Notes: generated by a model from the sequence alone, not told the origin. DNA of 17,483 bases from Promethearchaeota archaeon (GCA_004524425.1 SDNN01000045.1:1-17483); one strand, 5' to 3'. Numbered from the stretch's first letter, positions 7,889-15,443 are shown. Numbers and translations are program-made.

Positions 7889-8072
7889 GGTTAAATTTCA
7901 TTCTTAAAAGTTCGGTATTAAAAAACTAGTTACAAACCTTATTTCGATTATATGAATTAGGTAAAATTGAAGCTTTTTAATTAAATTAAAAGAATATAAA
8001 ATTAAGACAATTAAAGAAATCACATGATAGGTGCCGTGTTTTTTTAAAAGTGATAATATTAAATCAATATTT

Positions 8073-8088
8073 TTCAGATTACTCTGAA
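8073..8088. promoter_or_regulatory. Possible operator palindrome upstream of the hydrolase operon
   Basis: Perfect 6-bp arms TTCAGA and TCTGAA around TTAC, ending 16 bp before the TATA box at 8105. The size and position would suit a dimeric HTH regulator. Short palindromes are frequent in AT-rich DNA, so this is only a candidate. Confidence 0.25.
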
Positions 8089-8104
8089 TTATTTCTTTTA
8101 AAAA

Positions 8105-8113
8105 TTATATATA
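8105..8113 (+). promoter_or_regulatory. TATA box of the hydrolase operon
   Basis: TTATATATA matches the archaeal box A closely. A transcript beginning about 26 nt downstream (near 8135) would have a leader of roughly 25 nt carrying the SD at 8150-8155. Confidence 0.55.
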
Positions 8114-8149
8114 CCATGAAGCGGAAATAATATTAAAAACTAAATATCT

Positions 8150-8155
8150 AGGTGG
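8150..8155 (+). promoter_or_regulatory. Ribosome binding site that sets an ATT start (hydrolase 1)
   Basis: AGGTGG lies six nt before the ATT at 8162. From the first SD base to the ATT is 12 nt, the same distance as in the paralogue at 8972-8984. No ATG, GTG or TTG lies in frame between the upstream stop (8141-8143) and this point. Confidence 0.65.
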
Positions 8156-8161
8156 TTAAAG

Positions 8162-8953
8162 ATTCCGTATTTTAAACGTGATGATGTCGAGATCTTTTAT
8201 GTAGATGAAGGTGAAGGAGAACCCTTGGTATTAATAAGTGGCTTAGGCAGTAAAATGAGCTGGTTATTTCAGGTTCCGTTTTTCAAGGAAAGAATGAGGG
8301 TTATAGCAGTACATAATAGGGGTACGGGAAAAAGTTCCAGACCTAATTATCCTTATACGATGACCATGTTCGTCGAAGATGTAAAAAATCTACTTGACTA
8401 TTTAAACATAGACCAACAAATACATCTAGCGGGAATAAGCATGGGGGGGATGATTGCTCAACATTTTGTGTTGAAATATCCAGATAAGGTAAAATCTCTA
8501 ATATTAGCAGCTACAAGTCCCGAATTCAATCCCGAACCATTAATTGCGCAAGTAAAACTCAATCCTGATCCAGAAGAGCGATTCAAGGGGCGATTACCTC
8601 TTTTATATTCTAGAAATTTTAGGAAGAGATTAAAAGAGGATAATGAATTATTCGAAATAATCAGAAATAGCACGATGGAAGACCAGACACGAGTAGAAGA
8701 TTACATTAATCAAGCTGCAGCCATAACGGATCATCATGCAATTGATTTACTAGAAAAAATTAAAAACCCTACTCTCATAATGGGCGGTATGAAAGATAGA
8801 TTGCTCCCCTTATCACCTCACTCAGAAATTCTTCATGACAAAATTCCAGATTCAAGATTGGAAAAGTTTGAGGGTCTAGGCCACGGATTTGTCACCGAAG
8901 GAGCCGACATGGTCAATGAAGTAATGTGGAATTTTATTAAGGATCACATGTAA
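8162..8953 (+). CDS. Alpha/beta-hydrolase 1 (probable ATT start)
   Basis: A 263-residue classical alpha/beta-hydrolase, the usual length for the family. The nucleophile elbow GISMGG puts the catalytic Ser at residue 93; Asp212 (GGMKDRLLP) and His241 (GLGHGF) complete the triad, and the oxyanion strand is LISGLGS. The first residues IPYFKRDDVEIFYVDEGEGEP align with the paralogue downstream and with the usual family N-terminus, so translation must begin upstream of the TTG at 8225, which would delete the first beta-strand. The only fitting initiator is ATT 8162, directly before a Pro codon, where the family normally has Met-Pro. It is cytoplasmic, hydrolysing an ester, lactone, C-C bond or similar substrate that cannot be named. 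First gene of a three-hydrolase operon, with a TATA box at 8105 and 30 nt to the next gene. Confidence 0.88.
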   Translation: MPYFKRDDVEIFYVDEGEGEPLVLISGLGSKMSWLFQVPFFKERMRVIAVHNRGTGKSSRPNYPYTMTMFVEDVKNLLDYLNIDQQIHLAGISMGGMIAQHFVLKYPDKVKSLILAATSPEFNPEPLIAQVKLNPDPEERFKGRLPLLYSRNFRKRLKEDNELFEIIRNSTMEDQTRVEDYINQAAAITDHHAIDLLEKIKNPTLIMGGMKDRLLPLSPHSEILHDKIPDSRLEKFEGLGHGFVTEGADMVNEVMWNFIKDHM

Positions 8954-8971
8954 TAACTAATTCTAGAAAAA

Positions 8972-8977
8972 AGGTGA
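8972..8977 (+). promoter_or_regulatory. Ribosome binding site that sets an ATT start (hydrolase 2)
   Basis: AGGTGA, within a longer AAAGGTGA, lies six nt before ATT 8984. It overlaps the in-frame TGA stop at 8975-8977, so nothing further upstream can be the start. Confidence 0.68.
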
Positions 8978-8983
8978 AATGAT

Positions 8984-9790
8984 ATTCCGATATTCAAGCA
9001 CGAAGATATTGAAATAAATTACTTGAAGAGAGGCAAGGGAGAACCTTTAATACTGGTTCAAGGTCTTGGATCGAATTTAGATGGATGGACGCTTCAAACC
9101 AATTTTTTTAAAAAACGCATGAAGGTTATTGCGTTAGATAATAGGGGTGTAGGGAAGAGTTCAAGGCCAAATTATGAATATACAATGAACATGTTTGTTG
9201 AAGACCTTAACGATCTGCTAAATTATTTAGAAATTGACGAAAAAATCCATCTTGTAGGAGTCAGCATGGGGGGAATGATAGTACAAAATTTTGTATTAAA
9301 ATACCCCGAAAAGGTTAAAACGTTAATTTTATGTGCCACGTCAGCATATTGGAGGTCAGAGCAATTAATTGAAGAGTGGAAACTAAGGGAAAGCATGGAT
9401 TTAGATGAAGCTTTTGAAAGGGAGCTCAAGTCATTATTTTCAAATAATTTTATAGCTAATTTAAAAAAGAATAAGGCATTATATGAAAATTTAAAACAAA
9501 CAATAATGTTGGACAATCCGCCATCCTTACAAGATTTCACGAATCAAGCAGCTGCTATCAACAAAACGCATGATACTCGTGATAATTTATCCAAAATAAA
9601 GGTCCCAACACTTATCATAGTCGGTACTGGGGATGTCCTGATTGACCCGTCAGAATCTGATTATTTACATCAAAGAATTCCCAATTCCGAATTAGTGGTA
9701 TTTGAGGATTTAGGGCATGGATTCATTGTCGAAGATCCAGAAAAAGTAAATACCATCATGTGGGAGTTCATTCAGAAATACCTTGATTAA
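8984..9790 (+). CDS. Alpha/beta-hydrolase 2 (probable ATT start), paralogue of hydrolase 1
   Basis: A 268-residue paralogue of the upstream enzyme with near-identical landmarks: VQGLGSNLDGW oxyanion strand, NRGVGKSSRPNYEYTMNMFVEDL, Ser94 in GVSMGG, Asp217 (VGTGDVLID) and His245 (LGHGF). An in-frame TGA at 8975-8977 leaves only AAT, GAT and ATT before the conserved IPIFKHEDIEI segment, so ATT 8984 is the best start. TTG 9023 is the first conventional alternative but has no SD and cuts off the first beta-strand. The pair arose by tandem duplication and has diverged mainly in the lid region (about residues 125-190), which sets substrate choice in this family, so the two probably accept different substrates. 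30 nt separate it from gene 1 and 52 nt from the esterase. Confidence 0.88.
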   Translation: MPIFKHEDIEINYLKRGKGEPLILVQGLGSNLDGWTLQTNFFKKRMKVIALDNRGVGKSSRPNYEYTMNMFVEDLNDLLNYLEIDEKIHLVGVSMGGMIVQNFVLKYPEKVKTLILCATSAYWRSEQLIEEWKLRESMDLDEAFERELKSLFSNNFIANLKKNKALYENLKQTIMLDNPPSLQDFTNQAAAINKTHDTRDNLSKIKVPTLIIVGTGDVLIDPSESDYLHQRIPNSELVVFEDLGHGFIVEDPEKVNTIMWEFIQKYLD

Positions 9791-9842
9791 ATATCTTTAT
9801 AAGATTCATTACGTTTATAAGACAAAAAGGGGATTAATTAAG

Positions 9843-10739
9843 ATGGTTGTCAGCAAGAAGATGCAAAGAGTCATTAAAGTATTATTGAATAATAGGAAGC
9901 TTGATATCAAAAATAGAGTAAAGTCTTTACGGAATGGATTGGAAAAGATATCTACTTTTGTGAGCCTTCCTCCGGACGTTAATTTAGTAAAATTTGATTT
10001 AAATGGAATGACCTCGGCTTGGATTTCCACCCCAGAATCAAGGGAGGATCATGTCATCCTATATCTGCACGGTGGCGGCTATATTGGAGGGTCCATACAA
10101 ACTCATCGTGAACTAGCTTCGAGAATTTGTCGAGTTGCCAAGGCACGATTACTTCTTATTGAATATGGATTAGCTCCCGAACATCCTTTTCCAGCAGCAA
10201 TAGAAGATGCAATAAATGCATATGAATGGTTAATGAGAGAGGTGGGAATACCTTCTGAAAGAATCATTATAGCAGGGGATTCTGCGGGAGGTGGCTTGAC
10301 CTTAGCGACTCTTTTAAAAATAAAAGATATGAAAATAGATTTACCTATAGCAGCAGTTTGTCTCTCACCTTTTATAGATTTAACTTTCACCGGTGATTCA
10401 TTCAGGAAAAATGCTAAAATTGATCCATTTACCTCAGCATATAATTTAGATTTCTATGCAGCTTTATACATTGGAGATAATGATCCTGAAAATCCTTTAA
10501 TATCTCCGTTGTACGGGAATCTGCAAGGCTTACCTCCAATTTTTATTCAAGTTGGAACCGCTGAAATATTGCTTGATGATTCAATCCGTTTTGCAAAAAA
10601 GGCTGAAAAAGCTGGCGTTAAAATTGAATTAGATGCATGGGAGGACATGCCGCATGTTTTTGCAGCTTTTGCGTCCATGACACCTGAAGGTAAAGAAGGA
10701 ATTGAAAAAATCGGGGAATTTATTAAAAAATTCTTTTAA
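9843..10739 (+). CDS. HSL-family (alpha/beta-hydrolase fold-3) esterase
   Basis: A 298-residue carboxylesterase/lipase of the hormone-sensitive-lipase family. Start ATG 9843 is chosen because an AGGGGA SD (9828-9833) sits just upstream; a TTG at 9783 overlapping the previous gene would add 20 non-family residues. Motifs: oxyanion HGGGY (His76), EYGLAPEHPFPAA, nucleophile elbow GDSAGG (Ser147), and His271 (MPHVF). The acid position falls in TAEILLDDS: the usual catalytic Asp column aligns with Glu241, with Asp245 and Asp246 nearby. These enzymes hydrolyse short to medium acyl esters in the cytoplasm. It is the last gene of the operon with two other hydrolases, pointing to stepwise breakdown of an ester or lactone-type compound. 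An A-rich stretch follows the stop. Confidence 0.9.
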   Translation: MVVSKKMQRVIKVLLNNRKLDIKNRVKSLRNGLEKISTFVSLPPDVNLVKFDLNGMTSAWISTPESREDHVILYLHGGGYIGGSIQTHRELASRICRVAKARLLLIEYGLAPEHPFPAAIEDAINAYEWLMREVGIPSERIIIAGDSAGGGLTLATLLKIKDMKIDLPIAAVCLSPFIDLTFTGDSFRKNAKIDPFTSAYNLDFYAALYIGDNDPENPLISPLYGNLQGLPPIFIQVGTAEILLDDSIRFAKKAEKAGVKIELDAWEDMPHVFAAFASMTPEGKEGIEKIGEFIKKFF

Positions 10740-10889
10740 AAAAAAAATTAAAGAGAAAATCCTTCTTCATCTTTGTTTATCTCATAAACTATAATTTTAA
10801 ATTAGTATAGTAAATTCTTAATTATATTCAAAAAGCAATTAATAAGAAATCATGTGAATTAAGTACTAATAACGAAAGGGCGGATTAGA

Positions 10890-13247
10890 ATGGATAAAAA
10901 AACCACAAAAAAATTGAAATCAATCCAAAAAGAAGCATATAATTTAAAGAATCAGAAGAATTATGAAGACGCTGTCAGAAAATTCAGAGAAGGCATTACA
11001 TATTTGAGATTAAATATAAAAGAATACGATGAGCGAGAAGCAGAAGTCGATAAAATCGTAGAAGAAATAGATCGAACCTATTCTAAGAAATTAAACGACA
11101 TTTTAAACAAGGTAAAGGAATTGCTGGACCATAAAAAATTTGATGATGCGCATAAGATGCTTAAGGAAGCAACTGAGGTAAATGAAAATATTTCGAATTC
11201 GGAGTTAAAAAATACCAATGCTAGATTGATTAATTTTAATGAAAGTGAAGTTGAATTAAGAGAATTAATAGAACAAGGAATCCAGCTTAAATCTGATAAT
11301 GATTTTGATAAGGCACTAATAGTTTTTCAAAAAGCATTGGATAATGCTAAGGATCTTTACAAAAAAGCTTCCGAAATTAAGGAGATCAATGAAATCAAGA
11401 ATCTTATTAACCAAACTCATTTAGAAAAAGCAAATTCATTAATAAAAAAAGCCTCCGATCTAAAGCAAAGTGATGAAATTGACGAAGCAATAAAAAATTA
11501 TGAAAATGCAATTGAATCGTGCGAAAAAATGGATGATTCTCTTGAGAAAAATAATAAAATCTCTGGAATAAAAACTCAAATTAATCAAATTTATGCAGAA
11601 AAAGCTGATCCTCTCATTAAAAAAGGAGATGAATTAATTGACCTGAATGTTTCAGAACGTGCGTTATCAGAACTGAAGAATGCAGAAGAAATCACTAATG
11701 AAATGCATGATTCAGAATTAAAGAACGAGATGTTAAATAAAATTGGTAGGTTAATGAATCCATTATTATTAAAGAAAACAGAACCAATAAAGGAAAAGGC
11801 ACTTGAAATCATTCAACAAGAAAATTATGAGGAATCGGTCAATATAGTCAATGAGGCAGCTGCCGAATTCAAAAAGGCCTTGGATTTGGCTCATGAAATG
11901 ATTGATTCAGAGATGAAAACCAAAACTATTAATGAAATTTCGGGATTAATTGACAACGTGTGTACCGCAGGAATAAACGTGAGAAAAAAGAAAGGGCAAG
12001 AATTAAAAGAAGACAAAAAATACATAGAAGCTGTGAGTGAGATGTATTCTGCCTTGAGTATCGCTAAAAACATGGCATGTCCAGAGGAGGATAATAAAGC
12101 TATAGATGATATTAAAAATTTTGTTAATGAGATTTATTCAGGGCAAATTAATGAAATCTTAGAGGAAGGAAAGGAACTTTTGGAGGAAAAAGAATATGAT
12201 AAAGCATTAAAAAAATTTGATAACGCCTTAAGCATCTCAAACAAAATGTACGTCTCGGAAAAGATGGACCAGACCGTTAAGAAAGTTAATGAACTATTGA
12301 GAGAAGCTGAGATTAAAAAGCTCATCTCTGAAGGATCCTTAATGGTCCAGCAGAAAGAATTCTCAAAAGAATTAGAGGCTTTACAAAAAGCCTTGGAGGA
12401 CGCTGATAAAATAACCGATCTTACGAGAAAACGGGTAAAAATAAGAGAAATCAAAGACGCCATAGATCAAGTTCATTCGAAAGAGATAAAATTCCTAAAT
12501 GAACAGGCACTGTCATTAACGGATCAAGATAAATTTGAGGATGGCTATGTAGAATTCGAAAAAGCCATAGAAATTGCAAAGACCATAGAGAATGAAGAAC
12601 TGCAAGAGGAGGAGCGAAGAAACATAATCAAGCTATATACCGAGGAATTAAATAAGGAAGCAAAAAAGAATTTAAAAAATAAGAATTTCGATAAAGCTAT
12701 CCAAAGTTGTAAACATGCAATTGATTTGGATGAAGATTATCCCGAACCTTATTATAACATGGGAAATGCGTATATCGGGAAAAAAGAGTATGAACAGGCA
12801 ATTGATTTTTATAAGAAGGCAGTAAATTTAGCACCCAAGCATATCAACGCCTGGTGCGATATGGGATTGGCATATGAATTAAAAAATGATTTAAAAAAGG
12901 CTCTTGAATCATGTAATAGAGCACTAGAAATTAACGATGAGTTCTCTGTAGGGTGGTATCGAATCGGAAACGTCTATACGCACATGAATGATGTTGAAAA
13001 GGCAATAGAAAGTTATAAAAAAGCAACTGAAATTAATCCACAACTCGCGAAAGCATGGTTGTTTTTAGGAAGGCTCTATATTCAGAAAAATGAGTATCAT
13101 GACGGGATAGAATTTATTAAAAAAGCAATCGAATTAAATTCAGAGATAAAAGAAGAGATTAAACCGGATGTTGATAAATTTGATGAGCTGATTAACTCTA
13201 TCACTGAAAAGCTATTACAAATGTTCAAAAATAAACAAGATAAATGA
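10890..13247 (+). CDS. 785-residue TPR scaffold protein with two repeat periods
   Basis: All-helical, highly charged, soluble protein with no signal or membrane segment. Using the conserved small residue of the (F/Y)xxA motif as anchor, units fall at about residues 28, 87, 142, 200, 258, 316, 381, 439, 494 and 552, a spacing near 58. They then switch to exact 34-residue spacing at 603, 637, 671, 705 and 739. The last five are canonical TPRs (PEPYYNMGNAYIGKKEYEQA and following). The N-terminal units look like lengthened TPR hairpins with an extra helix (DSExK...INEI). It should be a protein-interaction scaffold; partners are unknown. The start at ATG 10890 follows an AAAGGGCGG sequence that may act as an SD. 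Monocistronic and convergent with the next gene. Confidence 0.9.
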   Translation: MDKKTTKKLKSIQKEAYNLKNQKNYEDAVRKFREGITYLRLNIKEYDEREAEVDKIVEEIDRTYSKKLNDILNKVKELLDHKKFDDAHKMLKEATEVNENISNSELKNTNARLINFNESEVELRELIEQGIQLKSDNDFDKALIVFQKALDNAKDLYKKASEIKEINEIKNLINQTHLEKANSLIKKASDLKQSDEIDEAIKNYENAIESCEKMDDSLEKNNKISGIKTQINQIYAEKADPLIKKGDELIDLNVSERALSELKNAEEITNEMHDSELKNEMLNKIGRLMNPLLLKKTEPIKEKALEIIQQENYEESVNIVNEAAAEFKKALDLAHEMIDSEMKTKTINEISGLIDNVCTAGINVRKKKGQELKEDKKYIEAVSEMYSALSIAKNMACPEEDNKAIDDIKNFVNEIYSGQINEILEEGKELLEEKEYDKALKKFDNALSISNKMYVSEKMDQTVKKVNELLREAEIKKLISEGSLMVQQKEFSKELEALQKALEDADKITDLTRKRVKIREIKDAIDQVHSKEIKFLNEQALSLTDQDKFEDGYVEFEKAIEIAKTIENEELQEEERRNIIKLYTEELNKEAKKNLKNKNFDKAIQSCKHAIDLDEDYPEPYYNMGNAYIGKKEYEQAIDFYKKAVNLAPKHINAWCDMGLAYELKNDLKKALESCNRALEINDEFSVGWYRIGNVYTHMNDVEKAIESYKKATEINPQLAKAWLFLGRLYIQKNEYHDGIEFIKKAIELNSEIKEEIKPDVDKFDELINSITEKLLQMFKNKQDK
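12690..13139 (+). repeat. Five canonical 34-residue TPR motifs
   Basis: The C-terminal part of the scaffold, about residues 601-750, has five units spaced at exactly 34 residues, with the TPR pattern W/Y-xx-G/M-x-x-Y/L-x(8)-A/G-x(3)-F/Y/C-x-K-A/x-P/D. Examples are AWCDMGLAYELKNDLKKA and AWLFLGRLYIQKNEYHDG. They should form a superhelical peptide-binding groove. Confidence 0.88.
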
Positions 13248-13311
13248 GATTATATGGTCATTTTTATTCCACTTCTTTTGTCAAAATCATTTAAATGCCT
13301 AATGAATACGG

Positions 13312-13740
13312 TTATAATAAAGAATTCATGTATTGAATGATGAGTTCTTCAATTTTTTTACTATCATAAATCTCAGTTTGAAATTCTGGGCAATTTCTTT
13401 CCAAATATTCAAGCAATTCATGTAATCCTACTTTAATGAATTTTGGATCAAGCTCATCATTAGATTCAATAACTAAAGAACCTAAAAGGTGCTCAGTTCT
13501 TTTAAATAGATACACGTGATTTCCAATTTTAAAGTGGTTGAGCTCACGTTGAAAGCTTTCTCGAGCAAAGTTAGTAATGGCTGAGAATAATCCCCCATGT
13601 AACACATCCGTAGCTGTTGATGAAGTCAGTGGAATCCCACCCTTGGTGAATAAAACAAAAGCTTTAGTGGATGCTAAGTGTGGAACCTCAACATCACATA
13701 TTCTGTGATATATCTTATTAAAGAGATCTTGTACTTCCAT
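13312..13740 (-). CDS. Roadblock/longin-like small protein
   Basis: A 142-residue soluble alpha/beta protein. Start ATG 13740 is preferred over GTG 13749 because the SD AGGTGG (13746-13751) contains that GTG and sits 5 nt before the ATG. The pattern KAFVLFTKGGIPL, then GGLFSAITNFARESF, a short HFKIGNHVYLFKR hairpin and a GSLVIESNDEL strand, resembles the beta-beta-alpha-beta-beta-alpha core of roadblock/LC7 and longin-like domains. These are abundant in archaea, especially Asgards, where they partner small GTPases. The match is by pattern only and no GTPase gene is in view. It is downstream of, and on the same strand as, the PEP-synthase-like pair, but a 167-nt gap makes cotranscription uncertain. 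Confidence 0.75.
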   Translation of the reverse strand: MEVQDLFNKIYHRICDVEVPHLASTKAFVLFTKGGIPLTSSTATDVLHGGLFSAITNFARESFQRELNHFKIGNHVYLFKRTEHLLGSLVIESNDELDPKFIKVGLHELLEYLERNCPEFQTEIYDSKKIEELIIQYMNSLL

Positions 13741-13745
13741 TTTTG

Positions 13746-13751
13746 CCACCT
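13746..13751 (-). promoter_or_regulatory. Ribosome binding site deciding the start of the roadblock-like gene
   Basis: AGGTGG on the minus strand, 5 nt before ATG 13740. The upstream GTG candidate at 13749 lies inside it and so is unlikely to be the initiator. Confidence 0.65.
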
Positions 13752-13907
13752 TTTGGTCATTTGATTTTTAGAATGATAACCTTGGCATGTAATTTGAGGA
13801 GGTTATGAATAAGTAAACAGAGAATTTCCTTAAAAAGTCAGACTTTGGTAATTTTTTTTGTTATGTTGACACAATCAAAAAATTAAAACAATAAAAGCGA
13901 AATACGG

Positions 13908-14906
13908 CTAAATGAGGGGAATCTGCTCTTTATTTTCCTGCAAGGTAGTAATGGGACGAGATTGCAAGATATAAATATGATCGTCTTCAATTGCCCATTC
14001 GATATCTTGAGGACATTCAAAAGCTTGTTCAATTTTCAAGCCTAACTCACATAACTGACGCAATTGAGCGTGAGAGAGTGAAGCCTTGTTTCTTAACTCG
14101 GGCTCTGTTTCGACTAAGTGAGTGAATGATCCATGAGGATTTTTAATTGATTTTTGCTCTTTTTCGCCTAATATAAATTTGATAATTTGATGTTCCTTCT
14201 TTTTTATAATGAATAAATCAGGATTGATGGTATTATTAGTTATGGTTTCCCCTAAACCCCAGGTTGAATTTATCATCATCTCATGGTGTTTGTTATTCAA
14301 TACATTAGTTGTAAATAACACGCCGGATATGTGAGAATTTATCATCTTCTGCACAATGACCGCCATTTTGATGTCAAGCAAGGAGAAATTGAGTCCTTTT
14401 TGTTTCATTTGAATTAAATAGAGAAGAGCTTGGGGGGAGAATAAAGAAGACCAGCAATTTTTTAGTGATGTTAATAATTCTTCAAACTCATGTATGTATA
14501 AATAAGATTCTGCTTGTCCTGCAAATGAGAATTGTGATGAATCTTCTATCGTTGCCGAGGATCTTACTGCAACTGGAGAGTGCTTTCCTATATGATTTTT
14601 TAATGTCTTAAACGCTACTTGAAGGTCTTCAAGTAACATTCGAGGTAAACTTGCATGGGTGATCATGTTCCTAATCTGAGCTGAAAGAGCAATTATTTTT
14701 TTTGGATAAAGCTTCTCAACGAGGAATTTTTTCAATTTATCTCTTAGCCCATGAAAATTAAAAAAAGCATCATAAAAATTGGTATTAATAATGAATCCAT
14801 CAGGAATTTTTAAATTTAATCCTTGTAATTTTATTATATTTGAAGCCTTTCCTCCTAATAAATGGTGATCTCTTGTTATTTCGTCAAAAAAGTGTATGAA
14901 ATTCAT
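13908..14906 (-). CDS. PEP synthase/PPDK-type ATP-binding (ATP-grasp) subunit
   Basis: A 332-residue stand-alone PPDK_N domain, complete at both ends. Landmarks: GGKASNI (18-24), PDGFIINTNFY (35-45), VRSSATIEDSSQFSFAGQ (114-131), SGVLFTTN (194-201), STWGLGETI (214-222), ECPQDIEWAI (297-306) and the closing LQSRPITTL (314-322). The family transfers the beta-phosphoryl of ATP to a histidine on a swivelling domain, giving AMP and phosphate. Here that His domain is the separate gene just upstream (39-nt gap, same strand), so the two should form a complex. The third PEP-synthase domain, the PEP/pyruvate TIM barrel, is absent, so pyruvate is probably not the acceptor. Similar splits occur in phenylphosphate synthase; rifampin phosphotransferase and glucan water dikinase also lack the barrel. 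No clear SD before ATG 14906. Confidence 0.9.
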   Translation of the reverse strand: MNFIHFFDEITRDHHLLGGKASNIIKLQGLNLKIPDGFIINTNFYDAFFNFHGLRDKLKKFLVEKLYPKKIIALSAQIRNMITHASLPRMLLEDLQVAFKTLKNHIGKHSPVAVRSSATIEDSSQFSFAGQAESYLYIHEFEELLTSLKNCWSSLFSPQALLYLIQMKQKGLNFSLLDIKMAVIVQKMINSHISGVLFTTNVLNNKHHEMMINSTWGLGETITNNTINPDLFIIKKKEHQIIKFILGEKEQKSIKNPHGSFTHLVETEPELRNKASLSHAQLRQLCELGLKIEQAFECPQDIEWAIEDDHIYILQSRPITTLQENKEQIPLI

Positions 14907-14945
14907 TTGCCCGTCACAAGGTTTAATTGCTTAAAATATTAAAAG

Positions 14946-15305
14946 TTAATTTACTAAATAAATAATTCCCTTCATTTCATTCTCAGTCTTGATTTTTCCT
15001 TTTTTACCATCCAGTTCAGACAAGGTTTTTATATTATTGAACTTGCATGACATGATGCAAGGAAGCCCGAATTCTCTAGATACTATTGCAAGATGCGATC
15101 CTGCAGAGCCCGTAGTACATAAAACGCCAGACAATTCGGATAAGATGGGGCTAAGCGTTGTTGTACCTGCTTCATCTACTATACAAATCTTACCTTTAGC
15201 AGAATCAAATAGATCTATGACATCTTCCACGGTTTTAATATAAATAAATTCTCCCGTTGCTTCTGATTTAGATGAACAGGATAGACCTTCTCCTATCTTT
15301 TCCAT
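14946..15305 (-). CDS. PEP-utilising mobile (phosphohistidine) domain protein
   Basis: A 119-residue stand-alone His domain. The core reads ICIVDEAGTTTLSPILSEL, then GVLCTTGSAGSHLAIVSREFGLPCI, with the phosphorylatable histidine at residue 71. This matches the TTPxMxPxL and GGxxSHxAIVARExGIP pattern of PEP synthase, PPDK and relatives. It is the phospho-carrier between the ATP-grasp subunit (next gene) and an acceptor. An AGGGGAT SD (15309-15315) precedes ATG 15305. It is the first gene of the pair and is divergent from the 392-residue gene, with 159 nt between the two starts. The protein is shorter than phenylphosphate synthase subunit 1 and has no extra acceptor-binding domain, so the acceptor site must be on another protein. 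Confidence 0.88.
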   Translation of the reverse strand: MEKIGEGLSCSSKSEATGEFIYIKTVEDVIDLFDSAKGKICIVDEAGTTTLSPILSELSGVLCTTGSAGSHLAIVSREFGLPCIMSCKFNNIKTLSELDGKKGKIKTENEMKGIIYLVN

Positions 15306-15433
15306 AATATCCCCTAATTAATGATGATAATACCTTAAAAACATGCAACTTAATTTAATTTTATAATATATTAAAATGTGTTTCTATTGCTTAAATATAT
15401 ATTATCTAAGGTAGAATGAAAACTATATTAAAA

Positions 15434-15443
15434 TTTTTATAAA
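15434..15443 (+). promoter_or_regulatory. TATA box implying a leaderless transcript
   Basis: TTTTTATAAA is centred about 26 nt before ATG 15465, the usual distance from box A to the transcription start in archaea. No SD precedes the gene, so the mRNA probably begins at or next to the start codon. Confidence 0.5.

Larger units (their letters stand above)
7811..8161. other. 351-bp divergent intergenic region
   Basis: Gene-free region between the minus-strand small genes and the plus-strand hydrolase operon. It holds their divergent promoters, the SD of each first gene, and a small palindrome (TTCAGA-TTAC-TCTGAA, 8073-8088) 16 nt upstream of the hydrolase TATA box. I found no other credible open frame; an ATG at 8116 runs into a stop after four codons. 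Confidence 0.6.

Noticed and set aside
8979..9017. ATG at 8979 just after the SD of hydrolase 2
   Set aside because: It is out of frame with the conserved protein and stops after 12 codons. Reaching the hydrolase frame would need a frameshift, and the paralogue has no such ATG, so the ATT start is simpler.
9783..9842. TTG start overlapping the end of hydrolase 2 for the HSL esterase
   Set aside because: ATG 9843 has an AGGGGA SD and gives a normal family length; the extension resembles nothing in the family.
13747..13749. GTG start for the roadblock-like gene
   Set aside because: This GTG is part of the SD for ATG 13740, which has ideal 5-nt spacing.
13834..13859. Hairpin AAAGT-CAG-ACTTT followed by eight T on the plus strand
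   Set aside because: It looks like a plus-strand terminator, but no plus-strand gene runs into it and it lies in the upstream region of a minus-strand gene; the stem is only 5 bp and could be chance in AT-rich DNA.
14989..15243. 84-residue plus-strand frame
   Set aside because: It is the antisense shadow of the His-carrier gene, with no SD and no family character.
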